Positions 25,048 to 32,834 of a stretch of DNA of 64,000 bases are shown here, piece after piece. A program made the position numbers and the translations under genes. Origin of the DNA: Granulicella pectinivorans (GTDB taxonomy: Bacteria; Acidobacteriota; Terriglobia; Terriglobales; Acidobacteriaceae); NCBI RefSeq assembly GCF_900114625.1, contig NZ_FOZL01000001.1, forward strand, positions 4,278,001-4,342,000, written 5' to 3'. The notes beneath the pieces are model-generated. The model did not search any database and was not told the DNA's origin. It saw only the letters and a program-made list of their open reading frames with translations. Position 1 is the first letter of the stretch, and every line of letters begins with the position of its first letter.

Positions 25048-25686
25048 TCATCGCCGCACCGCCATCCTCTTCTCAACCACCCCCAACCCAGCATCCGCCA
25101 CCAGCGCCAGCATCGCCGCAGGAATCGCCCCAGCCAGCACCAACCCGTTGTCCACGCTTGCCACTCCCCGGAAGATCAACTCCCCCAACCCACCCGCCCC
25201 AATCGCCGCCGCAATGGTAGCCACCCCCACGCACGTCACCGTAGCCGTCCTTACTCCAGCCAGAATCACGCTGGCCGAAAGCGGAAGCTCCACCTTGAAT
25301 AACCTCTGCATACTACTCATTCCAAGAGCATTGGAAACATCGATCAAAGCCGGATCGACAGACGCAATCCCCGCGTATGTATTGCGCAGAATCGGCAGAA
25401 GCGCATACCCCGTCAACGCCAGAATCGCCAGGCGAGCCGCATTCTCCCCAAGCCACGGCACCGGCAGCAGCAATCCAAACAGCGCCAGACTCGGAATCAC
25501 CTGCACCACATTCGCAAACCCGATCACCGGCCCCGCCCACCGCGGATACCGTGCCAGAACGATCCCCAGGGGCAGCGCAATCCCTAAAGCAAAGATCATG
25601 GCAAACCCCGTAAGCCATAGATGCTCAAAGGTTAATCGGCCAATCGTCCACCCATTCGCCGCCAGAAACTGCCGCAGCCCGCTCAA
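25048..25686 (-). CDS. ABC transporter permease, betaine/choline type (OpuBB/ProW-like)
   Basis: 212 aa with about six membrane helices, starting with FEHLWLTGFAMIFALGIALPLGIVLAR. The EAA-type loop contacting the ATPase is seen near residues 115-145 (GIASVDPALIDVSNALGMSSMQRLFKVELPL), followed by SVILAGVRTATVTCVGVATIAAAIGAGGLG, typical of ProW/OpuB permeases. Its ATG overlaps the ATPase stop by four bases, so translation is coupled. Together with the ATPase and binding lipoprotein it forms an importer for compatible solutes such as betaine or choline, probably for osmotic stress. Confidence 0.92.
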   Translation of the reverse strand: MSGLRQFLAANGWTIGRLTFEHLWLTGFAMIFALGIALPLGIVLARYPRWAGPVIGFANVVQVIPSLALFGLLLPVPWLGENAARLAILALTGYALLPILRNTYAGIASVDPALIDVSNALGMSSMQRLFKVELPLSASVILAGVRTATVTCVGVATIAAAIGAGGLGELIFRGVASVDNGLVLAGAIPAAMLALVADAGLGVVEKRMAVRR

Positions 25687-26432
25687 GACGAAACCACCCG
25701 ATGCACCGCCGCCACATACTCCCGAACCTGCGGCAAAGTCGACCGCAATACCTCATCCGCCGCCAGATCCGCTACCACCACCCCAGCCTCCAGAAACACC
25801 ACCCGCTCCGCCAGATACAGCGCCTCATCCAAATCGTGCGTCACCAGAAGCACTGTCTTTTGAACAGCTTGCAGCAGCTTCTTTAACATCGTCTGCATCT
25901 CCGCCCGGGTCAGCGGATCCAGCGCCCCGAACGGCTCATCCATCAGCAAGACCGGAGCCCCCATCGCCAGCGCCCGGGCCAAACCCACCCTCTGCCTCTG
26001 CCCCCCGCTCAACTGCCATGGATACCGCCCGCCAAACTCCACCGCATCGATCCCCGCCAGCGCCAGCACCTCGCCCACCCGGGCAGCCATCTCGCCCTCA
26101 CTCCGGCCGGCCAGCTCCATCGCAATCCCCACATTGCGCGCCACCGTCATATGCGGAAAAAGCCCCGACTCCTGGATCACATACCCGATCCCCCGCCGCA
26201 GCTCGATCAGCCCGTCGTCCTCCACCACCCGCCCCGAGACCAGCACCTCGCCCGCCGTCGGCCTCACCAGTCCATTCACCATCCGCAGCAGCGTCGTCTT
26301 GCCGCTCCCGCTTCGCCCCAGCAGAGCCGTCACCGTCCCCGGCTCCAGACGCAGCGAAATATCCCGCAGCAGCACAGCAGAAGAGGGCAGCGTGTAGCTC
26401 ACCTTCGCGAACTCCACGCTGCCCTCACCCAT
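25683..26432 (-). CDS. ABC transporter ATP-binding protein, betaine/choline type
   Basis: 249 aa nucleotide-binding domain with Walker A GRSGSGKTTL (about 36-45), Q-loop in IGYVIQESGLFPHMTV, signature LSGGQRQRVGLARAL, Walker B VLLMDEPFGALD and switch His in LLVTHDLDEAL. The FGALDPLTR and HDLDEALYLAERV segments are those of OpuBA/ProV-type subunits, here without C-terminal CBS domains, so ionic-strength sensing by CBS is not expected. First gene of a minus-strand operon: ATPase, permease, binding lipoprotein, DinB-fold protein. It lies 15 bases downstream of the P-loop kinase gene, so a longer transcript is possible. Confidence 0.94.
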   Translation of the reverse strand: MGEGSVEFAKVSYTLPSSAVLLRDISLRLEPGTVTALLGRSGSGKTTLLRMVNGLVRPTAGEVLVSGRVVEDDGLIELRRGIGYVIQESGLFPHMTVARNVGIAMELAGRSEGEMAARVGEVLALAGIDAVEFGGRYPWQLSGGQRQRVGLARALAMGAPVLLMDEPFGALDPLTRAEMQTMLKKLLQAVQKTVLLVTHDLDEALYLAERVVFLEAGVVVADLAADEVLRSTLPQVREYVAAVHRVVSS

Positions 26433-26447
26433 CGTCCTGCTCCGTCT

Positions 26448-27287
26448 CTAAACTGCCGCTTCCGGCTCCGCTGCAGGTGCCTCCGCAGCCGCTGCTCCAG
26501 CCGCGCCAACACCCTCCGAACCAGGCTGTCCCTTCACGCGGACGACCGTGATCTTGTCAAAGCCTTCCTTGAAGGTTGGCGGCCTAAGCCGTTCCCCCAT
26601 CTTCAACATCACCTCATCCGTCACGGCGCGATCGCGCTTCGAGTTCCGCTCCATACAGACCGCCAGAGGCACGTCGAAGAACACCGCGTGCACCTCGTAC
26701 TGGAAGCTCTTCGCCATCTTGATCCACTGCCGCCGCTCATGCGGACTCAGGTTGGTGGCGTCGACATAGTTCCACGGCATCTTCGCGATCAACCGCGCCC
26801 GCAGCAAGCTGCGCAGCGTCGAAAACACCAGGCCCTGGTACCTCTGCTCGGTAATATCGTCGAACAGCAGCGTCCGCAGCAGATCGCTCGACAAAGGCGT
26901 AACGCCACGGCGCTTGTACCAGGTCGTCTTGCCGGAGCCCGGCAACCCGATCGCCAGCACCACATACCCGCGCGGTTCCTTGGCCGAGACCGCCGTCGGC
27001 TCAGCCGGCGGAATACCCAGACTCTCGGGCTGTGTCTCCACTTCAATCTTCTTCTCGGCGACCGGTTCCACTGCGACCGGCGCAGGGGGGGGTGGCGGGG
27101 GCGGAGCAGGTGCCGCTTCGGGCGCTTCCGCCTTCGGAGCGATCGGCTCCGGGTACGTAGGACGCAGCGGTGCTAGCTGGCCCTGGGGCAGTTCCTGCCC
27201 ACTTTTTCCAGTGGACTCCGATTCATTGGGTCCACGTCTCGAACGTCGTCTCATCTTTGCCACGATCCATTGGCGCAAGTCGCGCAT
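26448..27287 (-). CDS. P-loop ATPase/kinase of the polynucleotide kinase or zeta-like group with a proline-rich linker
   Basis: 279 aa. A basic N-terminus is followed by a low-complexity Pro/Ala/Glu linker (about 45-95, including an eight-proline run). The kinase domain then begins: Walker A GLPGSGKTTW, SSDLLRTLLF, a Walker-B-like YVDATNLSPHERRQW, and FDVPLAVCMERNSKRDR, which resembles the lid of T4 polynucleotide-kinase-like and predicted YjjK-type kinases. The C-terminus is an Ala/Glu-rich tail. Substrate (RNA, DNA or small molecule) is not evident. A zeta-toxin role is unlikely because no antitoxin gene is adjacent. It may be co-transcribed with the transporter below it. Confidence 0.75.
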   Translation of the reverse strand: MRDLRQWIVAKMRRRSRRGPNESESTGKSGQELPQGQLAPLRPTYPEPIAPKAEAPEAAPAPPPPPPPAPVAVEPVAEKKIEVETQPESLGIPPAEPTAVSAKEPRGYVVLAIGLPGSGKTTWYKRRGVTPLSSDLLRTLLFDDITEQRYQGLVFSTLRSLLRARLIAKMPWNYVDATNLSPHERRQWIKMAKSFQYEVHAVFFDVPLAVCMERNSKRDRAVTDEVMLKMGERLRPPTFKEGFDKITVVRVKGQPGSEGVGAAGAAAAEAPAAEPEAAV

Positions 27288-27401
27288 GCTCCGCTTGTAA
27301 CACAGCCAACACCCACGAGCAAGGTGAAGGCCATAGATCAGAGAGCAGGAAACACGGAGCGAACCCTGTTCCTAACCTTCTTCGCTCATCCCCAATCTCG
27401 A

Positions 27402-27445
27402 TTCCCTGCCTTATCCCTGGCCCCTGTTCCCTGATCCCTGTCCTC
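27402..27445. repeat. CCTTATCCCTG / CCTGATCCCTG simple repeat
   Basis: Tandem near-repeats of a TCCCTG-containing unit. The same sequence (CCTTATCCCTGTTTCCTGAT and flanks) occurs at 23964-23993, inside the 5' end of the DinB-like frame. Here it is in the leader region upstream of gap. Confidence 0.6.
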
Positions 27446-27488
27446 CCTTACAATCAAAGTGGATAGAAATTAGAGGAGCAACCCCTTC

Positions 27489-28496
27489 ATGGCAGTCAAG
27501 GTTGGAATCAATGGCTTCGGCCGCATCGGACGCAACGTCTTCCGCACCGCCCTCGGCAATCCCGAGATTGAATTTGTCGCCGTCAACGACCTCACCACGC
27601 CCGCAACGCTGGCACACCTTCTGAAGTACGACTCGATCCTCGGCAACCTCAAGCAGGAGATCACCCACGGCGCCGACTTCATCGCCGTCGACGGCAAGCA
27701 GATCAAAGTCTTCGCAGAGCGCGATCCCGCCAAGCTGGACTGGGCCTCCGTCGGAGCCGAGATCGTCGTCGAGTCCACCGGCTTCTTCACCGACGCCACC
27801 AAGGCCTCCGCGCACCTCGGCACAACCGTCAAGAAGGTCATCATCTCCGCCCCGGCCACCAACGAGGACATCACCATCGTCCTCGGCGTCAACGACGACA
27901 AGTACGACGCCGCGAAGCACAACGTCATCTCCAACGCGTCCTGCACCACCAACTGCCTCGCGCCCGTCGTCAAGGTCCTCCACGACACCTTCGGCATCGC
28001 CTCCGGCATCATGACGACGATCCACTCCTACACCAACGACCAGGTCATCCTGGACACACCGCACAAGGATCTCCGCCGCGCCCGCGCTGCTGCCCTGTCC
28101 ATGATTCCGTCCTCGACCGGTGCCGCCAAGGCCCTGAAGCTCGTCGTCCCCGCCATGGACGGCAAACTGGACGGCTTCGCCATCCGCGTCCCGACCCCCA
28201 ACGTCTCGGTCGTCGACCTCACCTTCGTCTCCGAGAAGCCCATGACAATCAAGGGCATCAACGAGGCCCTCAAGACCGCCGCCGAAGGCCCCCTCAAGGG
28301 CATCCTCGGGTTCACCGACGAAGAGCTCGTCAGCTCCGATTTCAAGGGCAACCCCCTCTCCTCCATCGTCGACTCCAAGCTCACCAAGGTCGTCGGCGAG
28401 ACCACCGGCAAGGTCATCAGTTGGTACGACAACGAGTGGGGCTACTCCAGCCGCGTCAAGGACCTCATCCTCTTCCTCGTGAAAAAGGGCCTCTAA
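27489..28496 (+). CDS. gap: glyceraldehyde-3-phosphate dehydrogenase, type I
   Basis: 335 aa, normal length. The NAD-binding N-terminus is KVGINGFGRIGRNVFR, catalytic Cys152 lies in NASCTTNCLAP, and the catalytic His region follows (TTIHSYTNDQ), with the C-terminal YDNEWGYSSR. It oxidatively phosphorylates glyceraldehyde 3-phosphate to 1,3-bisphosphoglycerate. Residues 33-38 (AVNDLT) match the NAD-preferring form. Shine-Dalgarno AGAGGAG is upstream. It has its own strong terminator, so it is transcribed apart from pgk and tpiA, which are 2-3 kb downstream. Confidence 0.97.
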   Translation: MAVKVGINGFGRIGRNVFRTALGNPEIEFVAVNDLTTPATLAHLLKYDSILGNLKQEITHGADFIAVDGKQIKVFAERDPAKLDWASVGAEIVVESTGFFTDATKASAHLGTTVKKVIISAPATNEDITIVLGVNDDKYDAAKHNVISNASCTTNCLAPVVKVLHDTFGIASGIMTTIHSYTNDQVILDTPHKDLRRARAAALSMIPSSTGAAKALKLVVPAMDGKLDGFAIRVPTPNVSVVDLTFVSEKPMTIKGINEALKTAAEGPLKGILGFTDEELVSSDFKGNPLSSIVDSKLTKVVGETTGKVISWYDNEWGYSSRVKDLILFLVKKGL

Positions 28497-28555
28497 CGAA
28501 GAACAGTCGTGTCGTCCATAAGGCGAGCGAAGTCCGCCAGGTTCCAGGACGAGTG

Positions 28556-28601
28556 ATGCAAAGCCGGTTTCGCAGATGGTTCTGCGAAACCGGCTTTGCA
28601 T
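28556..28601 (+). terminator. 21-bp perfect hairpin after gap
   Basis: ATGCAAAGCCGGTTTCGCAG and the following A (28556-28576) pair exactly with 28581-28601 around the loop TGGT; TTTCGCC follows. This is the longest perfect stem I found in the window and lies 60 bases after the gap stop. Confidence 0.75.
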
Positions 28602-28856
28602 TTCGCCACCACATACGAAAACGGCCGCTTCGCCTATGTCCTCCAGAAGTAGCCCAGGATGATTTCGCTGGCGATCGCCGCGCACGCGCACCAGACCGGT
28701 GTGAACGCACACCGCTTCACCGCCATCACAATCGCAGACTCGCGCTAAGATAGATTCCTCCCCAGGAAGGAATCACCGGCCATCTATCTTCAGGTCACCT
28801 ATTTCGTCCTGCTCGTCGAGGTTGTCTTCAGCACCCTCTGCCTTCTGCTCATTGCG

Positions 28857-29933
28857 GTGCAGAACCGCAGGCTCGAGGGCATGCGGTCGATGGTCACAGC
28901 CTTCCTCCTTCTGCTCACCTCGAACATCATGCTGGTCACCAACGGCCACCTGCCTGCCTTCTTTCCCTTCGTACTCGGCAACACCGTCCTGCTCATCGGC
29001 TTCGCGCTGCTGCATTTCAGCTTTCCGGAGGTCCGGGCCCGCGCACGCAGTCAGCGACGGCTCTCCATCGCACTCGCCGTCATCCTCTTTACCACTCACC
29101 TGTTCTTCACCTACGTCCATGCCTCGCACCTGGCGCGCGTCCTATTCTTCAGTGTCACGGTCGCCATCCAGAGCGGTGCCACGGCCATCATCCTGTTCCG
29201 CTTCGCCGACCGCGAGGTCCGCTACCCCACCCGCTGCACCGCGGCTATCTTCGGACTCATCAGCGCCATCCAGGCCTCGCGCCTCGTCTGGATCGCCATC
29301 TACCGGGTTGCACCCGACGAAGTTACCGGCTCCGCCATGCGCTGGATCGCACTCCTCGGCTACGCCGTACTCGCCGCGACCGTCCCCCTCCTCTACTTCT
29401 GGACCATGACCGTCCGCCTCCAGGGCCGCCTCGAGCAACTCGCCTTCACCGACCCTCTCACCGGCCTCCTCAATCGCCGCAGCATCGAGCAGGAGGGCAA
29501 CATCGAACTCTCGCGCCTCGTCCGCAGCCCCACCGCGCTGCCGCTCTCCGTCATCCTGCTCGACCTCGACTCCTTCAAGCAACTCAACGATCGCTACGGC
29601 CACCCCGCCGGCGACCATGTCCTGCACACCCTCTCCAGCATCCTCTCCCCCTCGCTCCGCGGATTCGACCGCCTCGCCCGCATCGGCGGCGAGGAGTTCC
29701 TCGTCCTTCTGCCTCAGACCAACTTAGAGCAAGCCGTCGACATCGCCGAACGCCTCCGTATCCTGATCGAGACCGCAACCTTCCGCTTCGAACACAACGT
29801 CATCCCCGTCACCGCCAGCCTCGGAGTCGCCACTACCCCCACTACCCCCGAATCCTGGTCCAGCCTCATGAGCCGCGCCGATGCCAACCTCTACCTCGCC
29901 AAGCGCCTCGGTCGCAACCGTGTCGCCGTGTAG
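28857..29933 (+). CDS. membrane-bound diguanylate cyclase (GGDEF), start uncertain
   Basis: From GTG 28857 the frame gives 358 aa with five to six membrane helices, then a GGDEF domain from about residue 190 (LAFTDPLTGLLNRRS). The active-site motif is GGEEF in ARIGGEEFLVLLP. Five residues before it RGFD matches the RxxD inhibitory c-di-GMP site, so product inhibition is expected. The open frame continues upstream to 28749 and encodes a further clean helix (IYLQVTYFVLLVEVVFSTLC...), with AGGAAGGA at 28764-28771 but no ATG, GTG or TTG there; an ATC at 28782 is at the right distance. Cyclic-di-GMP output could act on the flagella encoded downstream. Confidence 0.85.
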   Translation: MQNRRLEGMRSMVTAFLLLLTSNIMLVTNGHLPAFFPFVLGNTVLLIGFALLHFSFPEVRARARSQRRLSIALAVILFTTHLFFTYVHASHLARVLFFSVTVAIQSGATAIILFRFADREVRYPTRCTAAIFGLISAIQASRLVWIAIYRVAPDEVTGSAMRWIALLGYAVLAATVPLLYFWTMTVRLQGRLEQLAFTDPLTGLLNRRSIEQEGNIELSRLVRSPTALPLSVILLDLDSFKQLNDRYGHPAGDHVLHTLSSILSPSLRGFDRLARIGGEEFLVLLPQTNLEQAVDIAERLRILIETATFRFEHNVIPVTASLGVATTPTTPESWSSLMSRADANLYLAKRLGRNRVAV

Positions 29934-29956
29934 CTCCCCATCCGCATCCAACCAGC

Positions 29957-30334
29957 ATGAGCACACGAACGAACATTCCCGGCACCAGCCCCTACGAACC
30001 CATCATCGGATTCTCCCGCGCCGTTCGCATCGGCCGGCACGTCCACGTCTCCGGCACCGGCCCCGTCGGATGTGACGACGCCGACGACGCCGCCCAGGCC
30101 GACCAGTGCCTCACTCTGATCGCCACCGCGCTCAAGGAAGCCGGAAGCTCCATCGAGCACGTCTACCGCACCCGCATCTACCTCACCGCTGCCGCCGACT
30201 GGGAGTCTGTAGCCCGCGTCCACGGCAAGTTCTTCTCCATCGTTCGCCCCGCCGCCACCATGGTCGTCGTAGCCAGCCTCCTCGACCCACGCTGGTGCGT
30301 CGAGATCGAAGCCGACGCCTACATCCCTGAATAG
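29957..30334 (+). CDS. RidA family protein
   Basis: 125 aa, the standard YjgF/YER057c/UK114 size. RidA proteins form trimers that hydrolyse reactive enamine/imine intermediates made by PLP enzymes such as threonine dehydratase. The conserved arginine is visible in HVYRTRIYLT, and the C-terminal Glu-containing strand in WCVEIEADAYIP. The N-terminus SPYEPIIGFSRAVRIG is the family opening. It lies 23 bases after the GGDEF gene and 36 before pgk on the same strand. A PLP-dependent dehydratase-like enzyme is encoded about 10 kb away (40165). Confidence 0.88.
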   Translation: MSTRTNIPGTSPYEPIIGFSRAVRIGRHVHVSGTGPVGCDDADDAAQADQCLTLIATALKEAGSSIEHVYRTRIYLTAAADWESVARVHGKFFSIVRPAATMVVVASLLDPRWCVEIEADAYIPE

Positions 30335-30370
30335 TCGAAACTCACAGGCCTCGGGTATCCTCGTAGACAC

Positions 30371-31579
30371 ATGCCAAAGCTCAGCATTCGCGACATCGAC
30401 CTCGAACACAAGCGCGTCCTCATCCGGGTAGACTTCAACGTCCCCCTCAAGGACGGAGTCATCCTCGACGACACCCGCATCGTCGAGACCCTGCCCACCA
30501 TCGAGTACGCCCTGCGCCACAAGGCAAAGGTCATTCTCTGTTCGCATCTCGGCCGTCCCAAGGGCAAGCGCGTCGACTCGATGAGCCTCCGGCCCATCGT
30601 CGCCCATCTCCGCAGCCTCCTCGACCACCTCCTCGACGAAGGCGAAAACGTAGCCTTCTCGCCCGACTGCATCGGCGAGGTCGCCAGCGAGATGAGCCTC
30701 AAACTCGAATCCGGCCAGACCCTTCTGCTCGAAAACCTCCGCTTCCACCCCGGCGAGGAGTCCAACGACCCCATCTTCGCCAAAAAGCTCGCCGCCCTCT
30801 GCGACATCTACGTCAACGACGCCTTCGGCAGCGCGCACCGCGCCCACGCCTCCACCGAAGGCATCACGCACTTCGTCAAGCAATCCGCCGCCGGCCTCCT
30901 GCTCAAGAAGGAGATGACCTTCCTCGGCAAGGTTCTCGCCCAGCCCGACAAGCCCTTCGTCGCCATCATCGGCGGCTCCAAGGTCTCCGACAAGATCGAG
31001 ATCATCAACGCCCTCCTCGACAAGGCCGACACCATCCTCATCGGCGGCGCCATGGCCTACACCTTCCTCAATGCCCAGGGCCAGGCTACCGGTAAATCCC
31101 TCGCCGAGCCCGACAAGCAGGATGTAGCCCGCGCCGCCCTCGCCAAAGCCGAGGCCAAAGGCGTCAAGTTCCTCCTGCCCGTCGATCACGTCCTCGCCGA
31201 CAAGTTCGACCCACGCGCCAAGACCCAGGTCTTCTCCGGCACCGGCGACTTCCCCGCCGACCTCATGGCCCTCGACATCGGCCCCGACACCGTCGAGCTC
31301 TTCTCCCTCGAGATCGCCCGCGCCCAGACCATCCTCTGGAACGGCCCCATGGGTGTCTTCGAACTCGCCCCCTTCGCCCACGGCACCAACGCCATCGCCG
31401 AGGCCGTCGCCGCCAACCGCGACGCCATCACCATCGTGGGCGGCGGAGACTCCGTCTCGGCCATCCACAAGTCCGGCCTCGCCAGCTTCATCACCCACAT
31501 CTCCACCGGCGGAGGAGCCTCCCTCGAATTTCTCGAAGGCAAAGTCCTCCCCGGCATCCAGGCCCTCACAGACAAGTAG
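30371..31579 (+). CDS. pgk: phosphoglycerate kinase
   Basis: 402 aa, usual length. The N-terminus carries RVLIRVDFNVPLKDG (substrate-binding Asp/Asn), then CSHLGRPKGKR and LLENLRFHPGEE. The nucleotide-binding part has GGSKVSDKIE, NGPMGVFE and the C-terminal GGGDSVSAI and STGGGASLEFLEGK. It makes ATP and 3-phosphoglycerate from 1,3-bisphosphoglycerate. A hairpin terminator follows at 31598, yet tpiA is only 146 bases further on the same strand, so partial read-through may set their ratio. Start ATG 30371 fits the family N-terminus. Confidence 0.97.
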   Translation: MPKLSIRDIDLEHKRVLIRVDFNVPLKDGVILDDTRIVETLPTIEYALRHKAKVILCSHLGRPKGKRVDSMSLRPIVAHLRSLLDHLLDEGENVAFSPDCIGEVASEMSLKLESGQTLLLENLRFHPGEESNDPIFAKKLAALCDIYVNDAFGSAHRAHASTEGITHFVKQSAAGLLLKKEMTFLGKVLAQPDKPFVAIIGGSKVSDKIEIINALLDKADTILIGGAMAYTFLNAQGQATGKSLAEPDKQDVARAALAKAEAKGVKFLLPVDHVLADKFDPRAKTQVFSGTGDFPADLMALDIGPDTVELFSLEIARAQTILWNGPMGVFELAPFAHGTNAIAEAVAANRDAITIVGGGDSVSAIHKSGLASFITHISTGGGASLEFLEGKVLPGIQALTDK

Positions 31580-31597
31580 CATGGAAATAGCTTCCAC

Positions 31598-31627
31598 AAG
31601 GGGAGCGCATCTTCGCGCTCCCCTTTT
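31598..31627 (+). terminator. rho-independent terminator after pgk
   Basis: AAGGGGAGCGC (31598-31608), six-base loop, GCGCTCCCCTT (31615-31625) and a TTTT run. It separates pgk from tpiA. Confidence 0.85.
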
Positions 31628-31725
31628 GAATCGAAACGGTTAGAGTTTCTAAATAGCACTTGCCTTCCGCGCACCGCACGCCGTACCCTCCAGATTCACT
31701 CCAACCCTCAGGAACCAAGGAGTCC

Positions 31726-32484
31726 ATGCGCAAGCCACTCATCGCCGCCAACTGGAAGATGTACAAGACACCCAACGAGTCGCTCGCCTTCCTGAAAGAG
31801 TTTCTTCCCCTGGTCGAGAACCACGAGCGCGACAACATCGCCATCTTCCCCACCATGTCGTCGCTCGCCTATTGCATCGACGCCTGCAAAGGCTCGCGCG
31901 TCGACGTCGGTGCCCAAACGATGCACTGGCTGAACGAAGGCCCCTACACCGGCCAGACCTCACCCACCATGCTCGCCTCCATCGGCTGCGATCATATCCT
32001 CCTCGGCCACTCCGAGCGCCGCATCTACGCCAACGAGACCGACGACATGGTCAACTGGAAGCTCAAGGCCGCGCTCGCCCATGGCCTCGTCCCCATCGTC
32101 TGCGTGGGAGAATCCCTCGAAAAGCGCCAGTCCGGCCTCACCGAAGCCGTACTCCGCTGGCAGATCGCCTGCGCCCTCAACAGCATCCGCGCCGAAGTCC
32201 CCTCCACCATCACCATCGCCTACGAGCCCGTATGGGCCATCGGCACTGGAAGCACCGCCACCCCACGCCAGATCGCCGAAGCCCATCGCATCATCCGGCG
32301 CGAGGTAGCCTTCCGTCTCGGCCAGCACTGCGCCGACGAGACCCGCATCATCTACGGAGGATCGGTCAAACCCGACAACATCTCGCAGATCATGGCCGAA
32401 CCGGAGATCGACGGATGCCTCGTCGGCGGAGCCTCCCTCGACCCCAAAAGCTTCTCCGACATCATCCACTACCAGGACCTCTAA
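31726..32484 (+). CDS. tpiA: triosephosphate isomerase
   Basis: ATG 31726, with AAGGAG seven bases upstream, gives 252 aa beginning MRKPLIAANWKMYK, which carries the catalytic Lys. The electrophile His is in LLGHSERR, the base Glu in AYEPVWAIGTG, and the phosphate-binding loop is IIYGGSVKPDN. It interconverts dihydroxyacetone phosphate and glyceraldehyde 3-phosphate. The upstream in-frame ATG at 31660 is rejected because it adds residues outside the family. The last of the three glycolytic genes here; its 3' side faces a GGDEF gene across a 350-base structured intergenic region. Confidence 0.97.
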   Translation: MRKPLIAANWKMYKTPNESLAFLKEFLPLVENHERDNIAIFPTMSSLAYCIDACKGSRVDVGAQTMHWLNEGPYTGQTSPTMLASIGCDHILLGHSERRIYANETDDMVNWKLKAALAHGLVPIVCVGESLEKRQSGLTEAVLRWQIACALNSIRAEVPSTITIAYEPVWAIGTGSTATPRQIAEAHRIIRREVAFRLGQHCADETRIIYGGSVKPDNISQIMAEPEIDGCLVGGASLDPKSFSDIIHYQDL

Positions 32485-32526
32485 GCCGTTCTGGGGGAGC
32501 AATCTCGTCGCCAAAACCATCGCGTG

Positions 32527-32567
32527 CGATTATCGCCAGGAAACCTTAAGGGTTTGCGCGATAATCG
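32527..32567. terminator. inverted repeat after tpiA
   Basis: CGATTATCGC (32527-32536) and GCGATAATCG (32558-32567) are exact complements, with inner AAACC (32541-32545) / GGTTT (32551-32555). It has no T-run, so it may be a structure or a protein site rather than a classical terminator. It lies 43 bases after the tpiA stop. Confidence 0.5.
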
Positions 32568-32615
32568 ATGTATCGCCATACCAATTTTCGTTGCCCGTCT
32601 TTAACCATCAAATCT

Positions 32616-32770
32616 CCACAAAATCCATGCGTTTCACCACGTTTTTGCGGTCAAAAAGTCTCTGGTGAAACATTGGGATTTTTCAATCGACAACCCACAA
32701 GTCCTTTAGAAGACCACGATTACGGCAACACGCTAGCACTGCCCTAAAAGAGTGCAAAACAGACCACTTT
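32616..32770 (-). repeat. GTGGT-rich conserved intergenic element, copy A
   Basis: Read on the minus strand, four blocks (18, 22, 22 and 31 bases) match copy B at 48588-48731, separated by spacers of 27, 20 and 15 bases whose sequences differ. Block anchors are TGGTCTGTTTTGCA, CCGTAATCGTGGT, AAAAATCCCAA and GCATGGATTTTGTGG. GTTTCACC and GGTGAAAC (plus strand 32631-32638 and 32664-32671) can pair. It lies directly 3' of the GGDEF gene at 32835 and in its sense. The rest of the 32485-32834 intergenic region holds the inverted repeat at 32527 and no gene I can support. Confidence 0.75.
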
Positions 32771-32834
32771 GACGGACCAGAGGTCCTACCTCTCGGCACG
32801 TCGCAAGACCTTCCCCCACGAACATGAGAGGCTG

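Noticed and set aside
26448..27287. Zeta toxin of a toxin-antitoxin pair
   Set aside because: P-loop kinase features fit, but there is no epsilon-like antitoxin gene and the protein has an unusual proline-rich linker.
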